Shown here piece after piece: positions 63,005 through 64,000 of a stretch of 64,000 nucleotides of DNA. A model generated the notes under the pieces. It had not been told where the DNA came from. It ran no database searches and saw only the letters and a program-made list of their open reading frames with translations. Source of the DNA: Trichoplax sp. H2 (lineage: Eukaryota; Placozoa; Uniplacotomia; Trichoplacea); the NCBI GenBank assembly GCA_003344405.1, contig NOWV01000035.1, positions 372,001 through 436,000 on the forward strand, read 5' to 3'. A program made the translations under genes and the position numbers. The number at the start of each line of letters is the position of its first letter. Position 1 is the stretch's first letter.

Positions 63005-63344
63005 ATGAGTTCGGTACAGTCTGCGCGTAAAAGACTTGCCAATATGCCAAAGGTTCTTCAAGCTTGTCACAATGAGGTACTTCATTCTAGCGTGCAGTGT
63101 TTTCATTATACGGATACACAATATAGGATATCTTGTTTTTACCTTTCATAGCTGTTATAATATGTATTTGGGCTCTAATAACAATGTTAACTGTTCATAA
63201 ATATCTGTATTTCATCGAAAGGCTATAATATATGGAAAATGCGTTAGCCAAAAGGAAAACTTGGGCCATAACAATTGTTTAAAGGAATTTAATGCCTTAG
63301 CCGAATGTGCTAGAGCTACGGTAAGAAACTACAAGTATAAATAG
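63005..63344 (+). CDS. NDUFAF8: NDUFAF8-like complex I assembly factor (twin CX9C), 65 residues
   Basis: NDUFAF8 is a small mitochondrial twin-CX9C protein that works with NDUFAF5 in assembling respiratory complex I. Exon 1 is 63005-63076 (24 codons, GTACTT donor); exon 2 is 63222-63344 after acceptor catcgaaag, phase 0, ending TAG. Exon 1 reads SVQSARKRLANMPKVLQACH, and the join gives CHNEAIIYGKC, matching CGAEAAAYGRC as I recall it in the human protein. The second pair is CLKEFNALAEC. Both cysteine pairs are exactly nine residues apart. Length (65, human 74) and lack of a cleavable presequence fit import through the MIA40 pathway. A GTAAGA donor at 63321 offers an alternative in which the protein stops at once in a third exon (after ttactttcag, TAA at 63414). 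In-frame ATGs at 62942 and 62978 would lengthen the N-terminus but add nothing family-like. Confidence 0.9.
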
Positions 63345-64000
63345 ATTTAAGGAAATCAAAAGCTGTTATTAATCTGGGTTAGCCCTAGAATTACCTTAAT
63401 TTCTTACTTTCAGTAAGAAGTTATATATTTAGGGTATAAAATCAGCGTATTTAATTGATAGATGGCTATGTTTTCAGTAGTCATACAATATCATTTAATA
63501 CGTAAATACTATATATCAACATATATCGTTATTATATCAGTATAATAAGACGGTAATATCTTCGTTTATATCTGGCTTTATTGCGTTAGCTATAGATACA
63601 TTTAGGTTTTGATATCCATTTATTATAAATAGTGCTATGGTAACCTACTTTATTGATATTTTTCCGTTTAGGGTAAACGTATATGAGTTGTCGAGTATGT
63701 GGATATCTGCACCAGCTGGATAACCTATATTTCTACCATTTAGAATGGCTAGCTTTGCTTTGGCTAGATATAATCCCAACAGCTACTATAGCTTTTATAA
63801 CTTGTACATAAAATTCTTTCAATGGTACAAAATTTATTGATGTTAAATGCTTGAAAGATTCTGTTAAAGCTGCCTCTTTATGCTGAAAAAACCGAGTATA
63901 TAGCTATCGTTTTATATAGATAAGTGACATTTTAAGGTAATCAGAATGAAGCTGTATAATGCACTAAAGTATGTGAAAGGGATTGATCGCATTGCATGTT
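63345..64000. other. Downstream spacer, nothing recognised
   Basis: AT-rich sequence after the NDUFAF8-like gene. Apart from the alternative acceptor and stop at 63413-63416 mentioned there, I see no exon, repeat or RNA gene. Confidence 0.5.

Noticed and set aside
1-64000. tRNA genes, rRNA, CRISPR arrays, bacterial-style operons
   Set aside because: I looked for GGTTCGA-type T-loop signatures with matching acceptor stems and for regularly spaced identical repeats. None gave a supportable structure; the tandem repeats lack unique spacers.

Overview
The window is AT-rich, intron-dense eukaryotic nuclear DNA from an animal. It carries recognisable animal genes: NPC1, an OXR1/NCOA7-type LysM-GRAM-TLDc gene, an E2F1-3-like transcription factor and NDUFAF8. 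Introns are short to moderate (45 nt to about 2 kb) with clean GT-AG junctions, and exons are small. The animal gene content, strong AT bias, many introns and relatively compact spacing suggest an early-branching animal, with a placozoan (Trichoplax/Hoilungia type) the best guess. That assignment is inference. No bacterial, viral, CRISPR or tRNA features were seen.

Layout, left to right. (1) 1-7173, minus: NPC1, 19 exons resolved from signal peptide to just before the C-terminal membrane bundle; the gene runs off the left edge. (2) 7174-11737: divergent intergenic region with clusters of short TACAGTAC palindromes, a T9G15 run and an 82-bp tandem duplication. (3) 11738-19811, plus: OXR1/NCOA7-like gene. 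(4) 19812-27302: long gene desert. (5) 27303-28148, plus: single-exon gene for an unrecognised basic, low-complexity protein. (6) 28149-42017: accessory-looking region with several 100-230 bp tandem duplications, an F-box-like remnant, and a minus-strand cluster of multi-exon polytopic membrane-protein genes or gene fragments that seem partly decayed. (7) 42018-54534, plus: one 24-exon gene for a protein of about 1,940 residues, mostly charged and low-complexity, with an EF-hand-like C-terminus. (8) 56762-58680, minus: E2F. (9) 58681-63004: slightly less AT-rich stretch with a tandem duplication, a large nested inverted repeat and possibly decayed coding sequence. (10) 63005-63344, plus: NDUFAF8, a two-exon gene too small for ordinary ORF screens.

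The genes do not form a pathway: lysosomal sterol export (NPC1), oxidation resistance/V-ATPase regulation (OXR1/NCOA7 family), cell-cycle transcription (E2F) and complex I assembly (NDUFAF8) are unrelated housekeeping functions. The least explained material is the giant EF-hand-like gene, the membrane-protein cluster at 33.8-37.8 kb and the repeat-rich spacers. All exon models were read by eye from splice signals, reading-frame phase and remembered family sequences; none was tested by transcript data or database search.
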